This document shows, in pieces, positions 28,868 through 35,352 of a stretch of 35,384 nt of DNA. The first letter of the stretch is position 1; each line of letters begins with the position of its first letter. Below the pieces are notes generated by a model, which was given only the letters and a program-made list of their open reading frames with translations, had not been told where the DNA came from and made no database searches. Location of the stretch: contig JAGXAZ010000005.1 in the NCBI GenBank assembly GCA_018971365.1, positions 1 to 35,384 on the forward strand. The letters run 5' to 3'. This DNA is from Gammaproteobacteria bacterium. GTDB taxonomy: Bacteria > Pseudomonadota > Gammaproteobacteria > Natronospirales > REEB76. The position numbers and the translations under genes were made by a program.

Positions 28868-29323
28868 TTGAGCACTCCATATCAACAGGAATTCGAAGTG
28901 CGCTGGGCCGATCTCGACCCCAACGGCCACATGCGCCACACCGCCTACATGGACTGCGCCGCGCAGGCACGCGTCGGTTTCCTGAATGCCGACGGCTTCA
29001 CGCTGGAGCGCTTCCGCGCGCTCGGCATCGGCCCGGTGCTGTTCCGCGAGGAAGCCCAGTATCTGCACGAAGTGCGCGCCAACGAGCACCTGTGCGTCAC
29101 CACGGAGATCGCGGGGCTGTCACCCAACCGCAAGCACTGGCGCATCCGCCACCGGATTTTCAAGGCGGACGGTGAACTTGCCTGCGTGGTGAACGTGCAG
29201 GGCGCGTGGCTGGACCTCAAGGCGCGCAAGATCGTGCCGCCGCCCGCGGAACTGATGCAAGTGATGGAGAAAGTCCCGCGCACCCAGGATTTCGCGGAGT
29301 TTGAGCCGCGCAAGCCCGCATGA
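28868..29323 (+). CDS. Hotdog-fold acyl-CoA thioesterase (4HBT/YbgC-like)
   Basis: The 151-aa protein has the single hotdog-domain layout. The start YQQEFEVRWADLDPNGHMRH contains the D-x-D/N-x-N-G-H-M-type active-site loop, followed by the long central helix (TAYMDCAAQARVGFL) and the strands FREEAQYLHEVRANEHL and HWRIRHRIFKADGELA. Family members hydrolyse acyl-CoA thioesters; the acyl substrate is not evident. The best start is TTG at 28868 with GAGG ten bases upstream, because the next ATG lies inside the active-site loop. It is divergent from tkt across about 100 bases. Confidence 0.85.
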   Translation: MSTPYQQEFEVRWADLDPNGHMRHTAYMDCAAQARVGFLNADGFTLERFRALGIGPVLFREEAQYLHEVRANEHLCVTTEIAGLSPNRKHWRIRHRIFKADGELACVVNVQGAWLDLKARKIVPPPAELMQVMEKVPRTQDFAEFEPRKPA

Positions 29324-29364
29324 CTCCTGTATCCGGCGTCGCCACTGATGTGGAGAAGCTCCGC

Positions 29365-29538
29365 AAATCCCCCTCACCGCCCTTTCCCAAAGTGGCGCGC
29401 GCCGCCGCGTAACGTGCCAATCCAATGCCGCCCTTCATCCCTTCCCCCCTTTGCAAAGGGGGTCAGGAGTAGTCGGGAGCGACGCCCAACTCACGCCGCG
29501 CGGCGCTCCCCTTAATAAAGGGGGATCAGGGGGGATTT
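29365..29538. repeat. AAATCCCCC palindromic repeat element, copy 1
   Basis: The 441-base gap between the thioesterase and the next gene holds this element. Its ends are AAATCCCCCTCA and a reversed GGGGGGATTT. Inside lies a perfect 18-base palindrome at 29445-29462 (CCCCCTTTGCAAAGGGGG) and a second CTCCCCTTAATAAAGGGGGAT arm. The same palindrome recurs at 31483-31502. The element encodes nothing. From 29540 to 29764 I see only a small stem (CAGGTTCGCGCGAAACCTG, 29697-29715) before the next ribosome-binding site. Confidence 0.6.
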
Positions 29539-29764
29539 CAGGCGATGATCACAACGGGAATGTAATGAACCTACAAAACCGCGCCACTGAAATCCGCGCA
29601 CCAGGTAAACTCGGTGACAAGGTCGAGGCGTTGAGCGTCGTTGATCTCACGGCCAATACCGGCAAGGACACCTGAAGATTACGCAAACTTAACGCACAGG
29701 TTCGCGCGAAACCTGCAACAGATACTAGACTTGATCCTCCCCGCACCGGATCAGGAGAGAATTC

Positions 29765-30250
29765 ATGCCTGCGCGCAACGTGCTGCTCTGTGTCTGCCTT
29801 GCCGCCGCGAGCGGCGTATCTGCCGGGACAGTAGCGTCACCCGCCGAGGTGTCCGCCGCGGTACCGCTGCAGGTCACTTACAGGGTCGAGGAACAGCCCG
29901 CGCAGTGTCCCGCGGACACGCATCCGCAAGGCGGTTGTGTGTGGCTGATCGGCAAGGCACTCGAGTCCGGTACCCCTTGGCCCGCGATGCGCCGGATCGC
30001 CATCGTAGGTACGCCCGCGCCCGGGCTGCCCGCCGGTTGTGACAGCGCCACGACCACGGGCGTTCTCTCCGGCAGCCACGGAAGCATGCATTTCAAGGGC
30101 GAGGGCTATTACTGCCCGAAAACCGATACCGCCTGGTACGGCTACACCTTTGACGCCGCGCAGGCGAGGCGCTTGATCCTGCCGCTGCACGGCTCCATTC
30201 GGTATGTCGGCAGCAGCAATACCGAAACGTTCACAAGCTCCGCGCAATAA
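29765..30250 (+). CDS. Secreted hypothetical protein
   Basis: I do not recognise this 161-aa protein. It has a clear signal peptide (VLLCVCLAAASGVSAG, probably cut near SAG-TV), so the mature part is about 140 residues and exported. The mature part has five cysteines (in QCPADT, GGCVWL, GCDSAT, YYCPK and none near the end), probably some in disulphides, and a glycine-rich SGSHGSMHFKGEGYYC segment. AGGAGAG lies six bases before the ATG. An 18-base gap separates it from the following YncE-like gene, so they are probably one operon. No domain name can be given. Confidence 0.7.
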   Translation: MPARNVLLCVCLAAASGVSAGTVASPAEVSAAVPLQVTYRVEEQPAQCPADTHPQGGCVWLIGKALESGTPWPAMRRIAIVGTPAPGLPAGCDSATTTGVLSGSHGSMHFKGEGYYCPKTDTAWYGYTFDAAQARRLILPLHGSIRYVGSSNTETFTSSAQ

Positions 30251-30268
30251 CTATCACGAGGATTCGTC

Positions 30269-31282
30269 ATGAAAACATCGTTCCTGGTTTCGTTGCTGCT
30301 CGCCTCTCTGCCGCTCCCCGCGTTGGCGGCACCCACACTGCTCACACCACAGACCATCATCAAAATTCCCGGCGGCGCGCACGGCATCGGTTTCGACGAC
30401 ATCGGTTACGCCGCGCCGCTCAAGCGCGTCACCGTTCCCGCCGGCGCCACCGGCAACCTGGTGCTGATTAACCCCGCCACCGACGCGCTCACCGTCATTC
30501 CCGGCGTGAGCGCCCCGCCCGCGAACTCCAAAGAGCGCCGCGAAGGCACGAGTTCGGCCATGTATGCCGAGGGTTACCTGTTCGCGAGCGACCACGACCC
30601 GGATGAAGTGGTGGCGATCAACCCGCACACGCACAAGATCGTCGGGCGCACGCGCCTGCAAAGCGGACCGGATTACGTGCGTTACGTGCCTCGCACGCAT
30701 GAGATCTGGGTCACCGAGCCGGAGAAACAGCAGATTCAGGTGTTCAAGCTGTCCGTGGACCCCAAACCCGTGCTCACGCCGGAAACCGTGATCCACATTG
30801 CCGGCGGTCCGGAATCGCTGGAAATAGACAACGCACGCAATCGCGCCTACTCCAATCTCTGGAAGGACAAGACCGTCGAGACGGAACTCACCACCCGCAA
30901 GGTGCTGGCCGAGTGGCCCAACGGCTGTCAGGGATCGCGCGGCCTGGCGCTGGACGAGATTCATGACTACCTGTTTGTGGCCTGCACCGAAGGCAAGGTG
31001 GCCGTGCTATCGCCCGATGAGCATGGCAAAGTGCTGGCCACCGCGCCGGCCGGCGCCGGCATAGACATCATCAGCTACGGCCCGCGGCTGCATCATCTGT
31101 ACGTGCCCGGCGCACGTGCAGCCACGCTCACGATCTTCAATGTGTCTCCGACCGGCGCACTTAATGCCCTGGCCGTTTACAAAACCGCGGAACATGCCCA
31201 CTGTGTCACCGACGACAACGCGGGTCATGTGTTTGTTTGTGATCCGCACGCCGGTGAGATTTTCAAAATTGACGACCGCTGA
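30269..31282 (+). CDS. Secreted YncE/NHL-like beta-propeller protein
   Basis: The 337-aa protein has a signal peptide (FLVSLLLASLPLPALA-AP). The mature part is built of repeating strands typical of YncE or SMP-30-like propellers: NLVLINPATDALTVIPG, VVAINPHTHKIVGRTRLQ, IQVFKLSVDPKPVL, ESLEIDNARNRAYSNL, KVAVLSPDEHGKVLA and HLYVPGARAATLTIFN, about six to seven blades. An ending VFVCDPHAGEIFKIDD closes the ring. Such proteins bind ligands or act as lactonases; no catalytic site is obvious. ACGAGGATTC lies upstream of the ATG. Its 3' side is a cluster of repeats. Confidence 0.75.
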   Translation: MKTSFLVSLLLASLPLPALAAPTLLTPQTIIKIPGGAHGIGFDDIGYAAPLKRVTVPAGATGNLVLINPATDALTVIPGVSAPPANSKERREGTSSAMYAEGYLFASDHDPDEVVAINPHTHKIVGRTRLQSGPDYVRYVPRTHEIWVTEPEKQQIQVFKLSVDPKPVLTPETVIHIAGGPESLEIDNARNRAYSNLWKDKTVETELTTRKVLAEWPNGCQGSRGLALDEIHDYLFVACTEGKVAVLSPDEHGKVLATAPAGAGIDIISYGPRLHHLYVPGARAATLTIFNVSPTGALNALAVYKTAEHAHCVTDDNAGHVFVCDPHAGEIFKIDDR

Positions 31283-31340
31283 TCTATGCGCCCACAAACA
31301 TTGAGGTCAATTCTTCGAGACGATATGAATTATTACCTTT

Positions 31341-31413
31341 TGTCTTTCCCGCAAAAGCGGGAATCCAGGAAATTAAATCTCTGGACCTCCGCCTCCGCGA
31401 GGATAGCGGATGT
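31341..31413. repeat. TTCCCGC-AAAA-GCGGGAA palindromic repeat
   Basis: A seven-base perfect stem (31346-31352 with 31357-31363) with an AAAA loop is followed by ATCCAGG and a matching CTGGAC about 20 bases on. This is the widespread proteobacterial intergenic repeat with ends like TTCCCGCnAAAGCGGGAATCCAG. The second half is diverged. It lies between the propeller gene and the MITE-like element. Confidence 0.55.
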
Positions 31414-31422
31414 GTCAAGGTC

Positions 31423-31566
31423 CCTTAGAGCACCTAACAAAAAGGCTATGCGTGACAAATCCCCCCGCGCGCAATGCGCGCTCCCCCCTTTGCAAAGGGG
31501 GGCACGGGGGGGGATTTAACGTGTGCCGGGCGATGGCCGCCGTACATTTCGTTAGACGCTCTTAGG
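31423..31566. mobile_element. MITE-like element with terminal inverted repeats
   Basis: The left end CCTTAGAGCACCTAACAAAA (31423-31442) is an imperfect inverted copy of the right end (31547-31566), matching at 16 of 20 positions. The 144-base interior has no transposase and is dominated by a smaller palindrome element (31457-31517). Size and inverted termini fit a non-autonomous miniature element. No clear target duplication is visible. The right end overlaps the stop codon of the DNA glycosylase gene. Confidence 0.55.
31457..31517. repeat. AAATCCCCC palindromic repeat element, copy 2, nested in the MITE-like element
   Basis: AAATCCCCCC at 31457 faces GGGGGGGGATTT at 31517, with a perfect 20-base palindrome between (31483-31502, CCCCCCTTTGCAAAGGGGGG) and a small GCGCGC-AAT-GCGCGC stem. 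It shares ends and core with copy 1 at 29365-29538. Confidence 0.65.
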
Positions 31567-32218
31567 CATTTAACGATTTCGGTCCGCTGACGAACGGATT
31601 GCCGCGTTCGTAAAAGCGCAGACGCCGGTCCGCGTCTTTGGTGATGCCGATGCGCACACCGCGGCCGATACGCCCGACCGGCCGCACCGCGTGCGCCAGC
31701 CACAGAGGCCCGCCGGCACACAGGTCCAGGCCGTCCTGTTTCATGGTCACGCGCAGCGCCGCCGCCAGCCGTCCGGGTCCGCGCGCCAAGTTTTTTTCCG
31801 CGACGTGGCTGCGGCCACGCTTCATAAGCTGCTCGCCCGCCAGCGGTTCCAGCGCACGGAACAGCACCGCCGCGCCCACTCCTGCTTTTCCCGCGCTCAC
31901 GTTGAGCATGAAGTAATTGCCGTAAATGAAATACACGTACGCGTGCCCGGGCGGCAGAAACAGGGAATGGTTGCGCTTGGTCATGCCGTTGAACGCATGA
32001 CAGGCCTTGTCGTAAGGCAGATAGGCTTCGGTTTCCACGATGCGTCCGGCGATCCGGCCCTCGGGCAGCTCGCGCACCAGCGTCTTGCCAATCAGAAATC
32101 GCGCCATAGTGATGGCGCCCACGGGCAAATCGCGGCGTGGCAACCGCCGCAAGGAGCTGACGGGCGACACCGGGACGCTCACGCGATCAGCTTGATGAAT
32201 TGAGTGCGTGTGTCTCAC
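31562..32218 (-). CDS. DNA-3-methyladenine glycosylase, Aag/MPG family
   Basis: This protein excises alkylated purines in base-excision repair. The 218-aa frame shows the Aag fold: ARFLIGKTLVRELPEGRIAGRIVETEAYLPYDKACHAF with the catalytic-site VETEAY, GMTKRNHSLFLPPGHAYVYFIYGNYFMLNVS, LFRALEPLAG, GPGRLAAALRVTMKQDGLDL and GRGVRIGITKDADRRLRFYERGNPFVS. The start is uncertain: the frame opens at GTG 32218, but no ribosome-binding site is visible and the first 30 residues are not conserved. A GTG at residue 13 is possible. The TAA stop (31562-31564) lies inside the end of the MITE-like element. Confidence 0.9.
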   Translation of the reverse strand: MRHTHSIHQADRVSVPVSPVSSLRRLPRRDLPVGAITMARFLIGKTLVRELPEGRIAGRIVETEAYLPYDKACHAFNGMTKRNHSLFLPPGHAYVYFIYGNYFMLNVSAGKAGVGAAVLFRALEPLAGEQLMKRGRSHVAEKNLARGPGRLAAALRVTMKQDGLDLCAGGPLWLAHAVRPVGRIGRGVRIGITKDADRRLRFYERGNPFVSGPKSLNA

Positions 32219-32310
32219 GCTTGACAGAGGAAACTGCGCCGTGGCATTGCCACCCTCTCATCCGGGTTCCCGTGTACCCGCCATGGTATACGGCAAACTC
32301 ATGGAAAATA

Positions 32311-32340
32311 AAAAGCCCCGCCGCGAACGGCAGGGCTTTT
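32311..32340 (-). terminator. Rho-independent terminator of the RRM gene
   Basis: AAAAGCCCCGCCG at 32311-32323 pairs with CGGCAGGGCTTTT at 32328-32340 around a short loop (one G-A mismatch). On the minus strand the stem is followed by TTTTTATTTT, so it ends the RNA-binding protein transcript about 35 bases after its stop. The symmetry also allows some plus-strand activity. Confidence 0.85.
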
Positions 32341-32373
32341 CATCGTCCGATTCACATCAGACGCGCTGCAGGT

Positions 32374-32685
32374 TCACCAGCGGGCGCGGCCGCCGCCATT
32401 GCCACCACCGCCACCGGGGCGGAAACCGCCGGTACGCGGCTTGTCAGTGGCGATGCTGACCTTGAGCGGACGACCGCTGAGGTCCTTGCCATTCTGCTCG
32501 AGGGCCTTCTCCGCCGCCGCCTGGGTGGCGAAGGTGATGAATCCGAAGCCCTTGGGGCGGCCGGTATCGCGGTCCATGATCATGGCCAGTTCTGAAATTT
32601 CTCCGTACTGGGAAAAGATTCCGCGCAACTGCGTTTCGTCCACCGAGTAAGGAAAATTTCCCACATACAGTTTGTTCTGTGACAT
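32374..32685 (-). CDS. RRM-domain RNA-binding protein (glycine-rich)
   Basis: The 103-aa protein is one RNA recognition motif with a glycine-rich tail. RNP2 is LYVGNF (6-11) and RNP1 is KGFGFITF (about 46-53), both with the aromatic residues that stack on RNA. The tail PGGGGGNGGGRARW ends in arginines. Such small RRM proteins are found in many bacteria (cyanobacterial Rbp and proteobacterial relatives), often cold-induced. The ATG at 32685 has AGAGAGA upstream. The frame is open another 51 codons upstream but that region lacks family similarity and is AT-rich leader. A good terminator follows. Confidence 0.92.
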   Translation of the reverse strand: MSQNKLYVGNFPYSVDETQLRGIFSQYGEISELAMIMDRDTGRPKGFGFITFATQAAAEKALEQNGKDLSGRPLKVSIATDKPRTGGFRPGGGGGNGGGRARW

Positions 32686-33317
32686 TGCAATCTCTCTGAA
32701 AAGTAATTGATAACTTGAAGTTTGTTCTCTAAAACAGCGATGGGTAATAACCATCAGAAGCCATCTCAAAAACGACTGGGGTACGGGCAGAACTTGACCG
32801 GCATCAGCGGGAAAGGGGGCGTACAGGGCGGTACACAAACAAGGTACGGGGATGTACGGGTGCCGCGCAACCCCTGGAAGTCCCCGGCGGGAGGAAACAG
32901 GAGGTCAAAGCGGCCATTCCGAGCTGACGCGCAACTGGGCTTTGCCCGGCGCAGTGATTTGTGAGATGGCTTCTGAATACCGCTGACTGTGTTGAGGACG
33001 CGCTCTTTATATCACGTCCGGTGGAAGATAGCAAAAACAGACGCTTCAATCGAGCAATGACCGCTTTGCCCAGTGTTCCCGAAAACACCAAACGTACTGC
33101 CGTGTTTCATAGGCTCACCGGGCCGAGAACCCGCGAACCGGGTGGAGACCAGCGGGCGGCCGCCGGTGGGTATCGAACCGGTCAAACCGAGCGCGCCCGC
33201 ACCGGTGTCTTGCCGACGAGAAACCGCGCCGGGGCAATAGTATTTATCGGTAATTCACTTCGAAGCAGGCATCGAAGTTGGTATGTGAGCCCGTTGCGCG
33301 AATCAATGCCAGCCGTT
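32686..33317. other. Gene-free stretch between RRM and brnA genes
   Basis: No convincing gene is present. The first 70 bases upstream of the RRM start are AT-rich, as in a leader or promoter. GTACGGG recurs at 32781, 32844 and 32854, with GTACAGG at 32821. A short piece at 33192-33231 resembles the DNA glycosylase gene. The rest shows nothing I can name. Confidence 0.6.
33192..33231 (-). pseudogene. Short fragment resembling the Aag/MPG glycosylase 5' region
   Basis: On the minus strand this reads ARFLVGKTPVRA, close to ARFLIGKTLVRE of the glycosylase gene at about 32105-32070. About 27 of 36 bases match. Outside this block the similarity is lost and stops follow. It may be the remnant of a partial duplication or chance. 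Confidence 0.28.
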
Positions 33318-33587
33318 CTATTGCTTCCCGACGGTACGGGCCGAGCGTTTTGCGGATGATTCATCATAGGTATCCACATAGGAGTCAACGAGCCGACGAA
33401 TCATGCGCTGATATTGAGTGTGATGTTTTTCCGCCTGTGACTTGAAGAAATCAACACTCTTTTTGCTCAGTGCAAGCGTGACCTTCACCCCTTGCTCGTG
33501 GAACGCAAGCAGCTCGGGTGGGGGAAGGAAGTCCCTAATAACCTTTGCCTTGACAGGTTCATTGGTGTATTTGATTTTCGTGCTCAT
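33318..33587 (-). CDS. brnA: BrnA-family antitoxin
   Basis: The 89-aa protein starts MSTKIKYTNEPVKAKVIRDFLPPPELLAFHE and contains the ribbon-helix-helix-like segment VKVTLALSKKSVDFFKSQAEKHHTQYQRMIRRLVDSYV. In characterised systems BrnA neutralises the BrnT toxin and represses the shared promoter. I chose ATG 33587 because AAGGC lies upstream; the frame is open further but there it overlaps brnT. Its start lies 29 bases inside brnT, so the two are coupled. Confidence 0.85.
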   Translation of the reverse strand: MSTKIKYTNEPVKAKVIRDFLPPPELLAFHEQGVKVTLALSKKSVDFFKSQAEKHHTQYQRMIRRLVDSYVDTYDESSAKRSARTVGKQ

Positions 33588-33849
33588 AAATTGCCTTGCC
33601 TTTTCGCCAGTAACCGGCGCCAAAAATACGAATGACACCGCCGCGATACGTAAAGCGGACGGTAAGAATGCCTTGTCCGACCTTACCGAAACAGAAATAA
33701 CGTTTTTCGGTTTCGCTGTGAGCAAGGTCTTCAGCAATGACACGATCGGGATCCGCGAAAGCGAGCTGTGCCATAGAGAATGACACCTCATGCTTCCGCT
33801 GGTTTTTGGCATCCTTGCCCGCGTCCCACTCAAACCGCGCCTTCCTCAT
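33559..33849 (-). CDS. brnT: BrnT-family ribonuclease toxin
   Basis: The 96-aa protein has the DUF497/BrnT pattern: FEWDAGKDAKNQRKHEVSF at the start, AQLAFADPDRVIAEDLAHSETEKRYFCFGKVGQGILTVRFTYRGGVIRIFGAGYW-type strands with R, H and E residues of the RelE-like fold, and a tail RKGKAIYEHE. BrnT cleaves RNA and slows growth until bound by BrnA. No strong ribosome-binding site stands out before ATG 33849. A perfect 10-base-arm palindrome lies 30 to 52 bases upstream. Confidence 0.9.
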   Translation of the reverse strand: MRKARFEWDAGKDAKNQRKHEVSFSMAQLAFADPDRVIAEDLAHSETEKRYFCFGKVGQGILTVRFTYRGGVIRIFGAGYWRKGKAIYEHENQIHQ

Positions 33850-33877
33850 GGGCAGAGACTAACACGACAAGAGACGG

Positions 33878-33912
33878 ATAGCCATATTAAGATATGGCTA
33901 TACATATGGCTA
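33878..33912. promoter_or_regulatory. Palindromic putative operator of brnTA
   Basis: ATAGCCATAT (33878-33887) and ATATGGCTAT (33892-33901) form a perfect inverted repeat with a four-base centre. A third half-site ATATGGCTA follows at 33904-33912, 12 bases from the second. It lies just upstream of brnT and overlaps AT-rich sequence that could hold the promoter. BrnA is known to autoregulate, so BrnA binding is inferred. Confidence 0.6.
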
Positions 33913-34044
33913 ACGCCGATTTGGATGAAGTAGGCGCGTTCAGCCGCCGATCCGCTGCATTATTGGGTGGATAACGGCATCTTCTCCCGCGCAGATGGCG
34001 CCGCAATACGCCGAAGCATGGTTTGGCTGGCCCTGTTGCCTGAG

Positions 34045-34118
34045 ATGCGAACGCCTCATGGACAGGCCGGACCAGAAGAGCGCCGTTCGCATGCGGCGTG
34101 TGCAGCCCGTGAGGCGTT
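34045..34118. repeat. Alternative-pairing hairpin region
   Basis: ATGCGAACGCCTCA (34045-34058) can pair through its first nine bases with CGTTCGCAT (34084-34092) or through its last nine with TGAGGCGTT (34110-34118). The gap 33913-34157 shows no gene. The strong folding resembles a recombination or regulatory site, but no known motif is complete. Confidence 0.4.
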
Positions 34119-34157
34119 GTTATCGTACTCTAGATATTCGCTCTGACCCCATTTCTC

Positions 34158-34298
34158 TTTGAAGCGAGCTGCCGATGGCGAGTTTGTCCGGCATGTGCAC
34201 CAGATAAGCAGCACCGGCACCGTGAGGATTGAGCCGCCCGAGCCCAGCAGCCCCAACATCAGGCCAATTAGCACTGCGCCGAGCAGGGCAAGCAACAT
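34158..34298 (-). pseudogene. TauE/SafE-family permease remnant, frameshifted and truncated
   Basis: From ATG 34298 the frame reads [20 protein letters not shown] then [11 protein letters not shown], the N-terminus of a TauE/SafE sulfite-exporter-family permease. At about 34206 the frame shifts by one base and the family sequence goes on as [15 protein letters not shown]. The rest of the gene is gone; similarity ends near 34158, beside GGGGTCAGAGC, a short sequence often seen at mobile-element edges. It is divergent from the persulfide dioxygenase gene. Confidence 0.65.
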
Positions 34299-34368
34299 GT
34301 GGAAAACTTTCGGGTTTGGGGCGCGCCAGTATATAGAATGGACAGACGAAACAGACGGGGAGCATATC

Positions 34369-35229
34369 GTGTCCGCTGAGATCACCGCTTTCTTCCACAA
34401 AGCCTCCTGCACGTTTTCCTATGTGGTGAGCGATCTGGCGACGCGGTGCGCCGCCGTGATTGATCCGGTGCTGGACTTCGACGCCGCCGCCGGCCGCACG
34501 GGAATTGAATCGGCGCAAACCATCGTGGATTTCCTGCACCGCAGCGACTGCACGCTCGACTGGATTCTGGAAACCCACGCGCATGCGGATCACGTGAGCG
34601 CTGCGCAGCACATCAAGAACAAGCTGGGCGGGCGTATTGCCATCGGCGAAGGCATCCGTCAGGTGCAGAAAACCTTCAAGGCACTCTACAACTTGAGCGA
34701 TGAATTCAAGCCGGATGGCCGCCAGTTCGACCACCTGTTCCGCGACGACGAAACCTTCACCATCGGCGGTCTCACGGCGCGCGTCATGACGACGCCCGGC
34801 CATACCAGCGATTGTGTGAGCTACGTGATCGCAGATGCGGCATTCGTCGGCGATACCTTGTTCATGCCGGATTCCGGCACGGCGCGTTGCGATTTCCCCG
34901 GCGGCGATGCCGGTATGCTCTATGACTCCATCGGAAAGATCCTGTCGCTGTCGCCCGAGACGCGCCTGTTCATGTGCCACGACTATGCGCCCGGCGGGCG
35001 CGAATACAAGAACGAAACCACGGTGGCGGAGCAGAAACGCGCCAACATCCACATCCACGACGGTGTGTCGCGCGAGGAATTTATCAAACTGCGCAACGCC
35101 CGCGACCAGACCTTAAATGTACCGGTACTGCTTCTTCCTGCAATACAGATCAACATCCGCGCCGGCCGTCTGCCCGAGCCGGAAGCCAACGGCGTTAGTT
35201 ATCTCAAGGTTCCGCTGAACAGGCTGTAA
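34369..35229 (+). CDS. Persulfide dioxygenase-like MBL-fold hydrolase (ETHE1/Blh family)
   Basis: The 286-aa protein belongs to the metallo-beta-lactamase superfamily. It has [19 protein letters not shown] and the family segment [16 protein letters not shown]. The metal motif is THAHADH with the further ligands in TPGHTSDC and in [20 protein letters not shown], then [12 protein letters not shown]. The combination DxDFPGGDA and HDYAPGGR is typical of ETHE1/Blh proteins, which oxidise glutathione persulfide to sulfite using iron. The GTG at 34369 is preceded by GGGGAG with a six-base spacer and gives the normal length; in-frame ATGs upstream (for example 34297) are possible but less family-like. 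A TauE/SafE remnant nearby fits a sulfide-detoxification locus of the BigR type; no bigR gene is visible. Confidence 0.88.
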   Translation: MSAEITAFFHKASCTFSYVVSDLATRCAAVIDPVLDFDAAAGRTGIESAQTIVDFLHRSDCTLDWILETHAHADHVSAAQHIKNKLGGRIAIGEGIRQVQKTFKALYNLSDEFKPDGRQFDHLFRDDETFTIGGLTARVMTTPGHTSDCVSYVIADAAFVGDTLFMPDSGTARCDFPGGDAGMLYDSIGKILSLSPETRLFMCHDYAPGGREYKNETTVAEQKRANIHIHDGVSREEFIKLRNARDQTLNVPVLLLPAIQINIRAGRLPEPEANGVSYLKVPLNRL

Positions 35230-35250
35230 AAAATACGCCGCCTTGCGGCG
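35228..35250 (-). terminator. Terminator-like hairpin after the persulfide dioxygenase
   Basis: CGCCGC (35236-35241) pairs with GCGGCG (35245-35250). On the minus strand the stem is followed by TATTTTTT, so it best fits the end of the gene entering from the right edge; on the plus strand it comes right after the dioxygenase stop. Confidence 0.55.
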
Positions 35251-35264
35251 GCGCTTCGATTCCC

Positions 35265-35329
35265 TGTGGGAGCGGCACTCTTGCCGCGATGGTGTTATTG
35301 AATCGCGACGGAGACCGTCGCTCCCACAA
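35265..35329. repeat. REP/BIME-like doublet, copy 2
   Basis: TGTGGGAGCGGCACTCTTGC on the left and an inverted unit ending CGTCGCTCCCACA on the right face each other, as in copy 1 at 25639-25707. It lies between two convergent genes at the right edge of the window. Confidence 0.75.
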
Positions 35330-35352
35330 GCTCGCTCCTCCCACCGCCTTTG

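Noticed and set aside
31423-31566. Integron attC site
   Set aside because: The ends contain CCTAAC and GTTAGAC-like motifs, but the interior lacks paired L boxes, and no cassette or integrase is near. A MITE-like element fits better.
33150-33200. tRNA-like GGTTCGATACC on the minus strand
   Set aside because: The T-loop-like string has no matching 5-base T stem, acceptor or anticodon arms.
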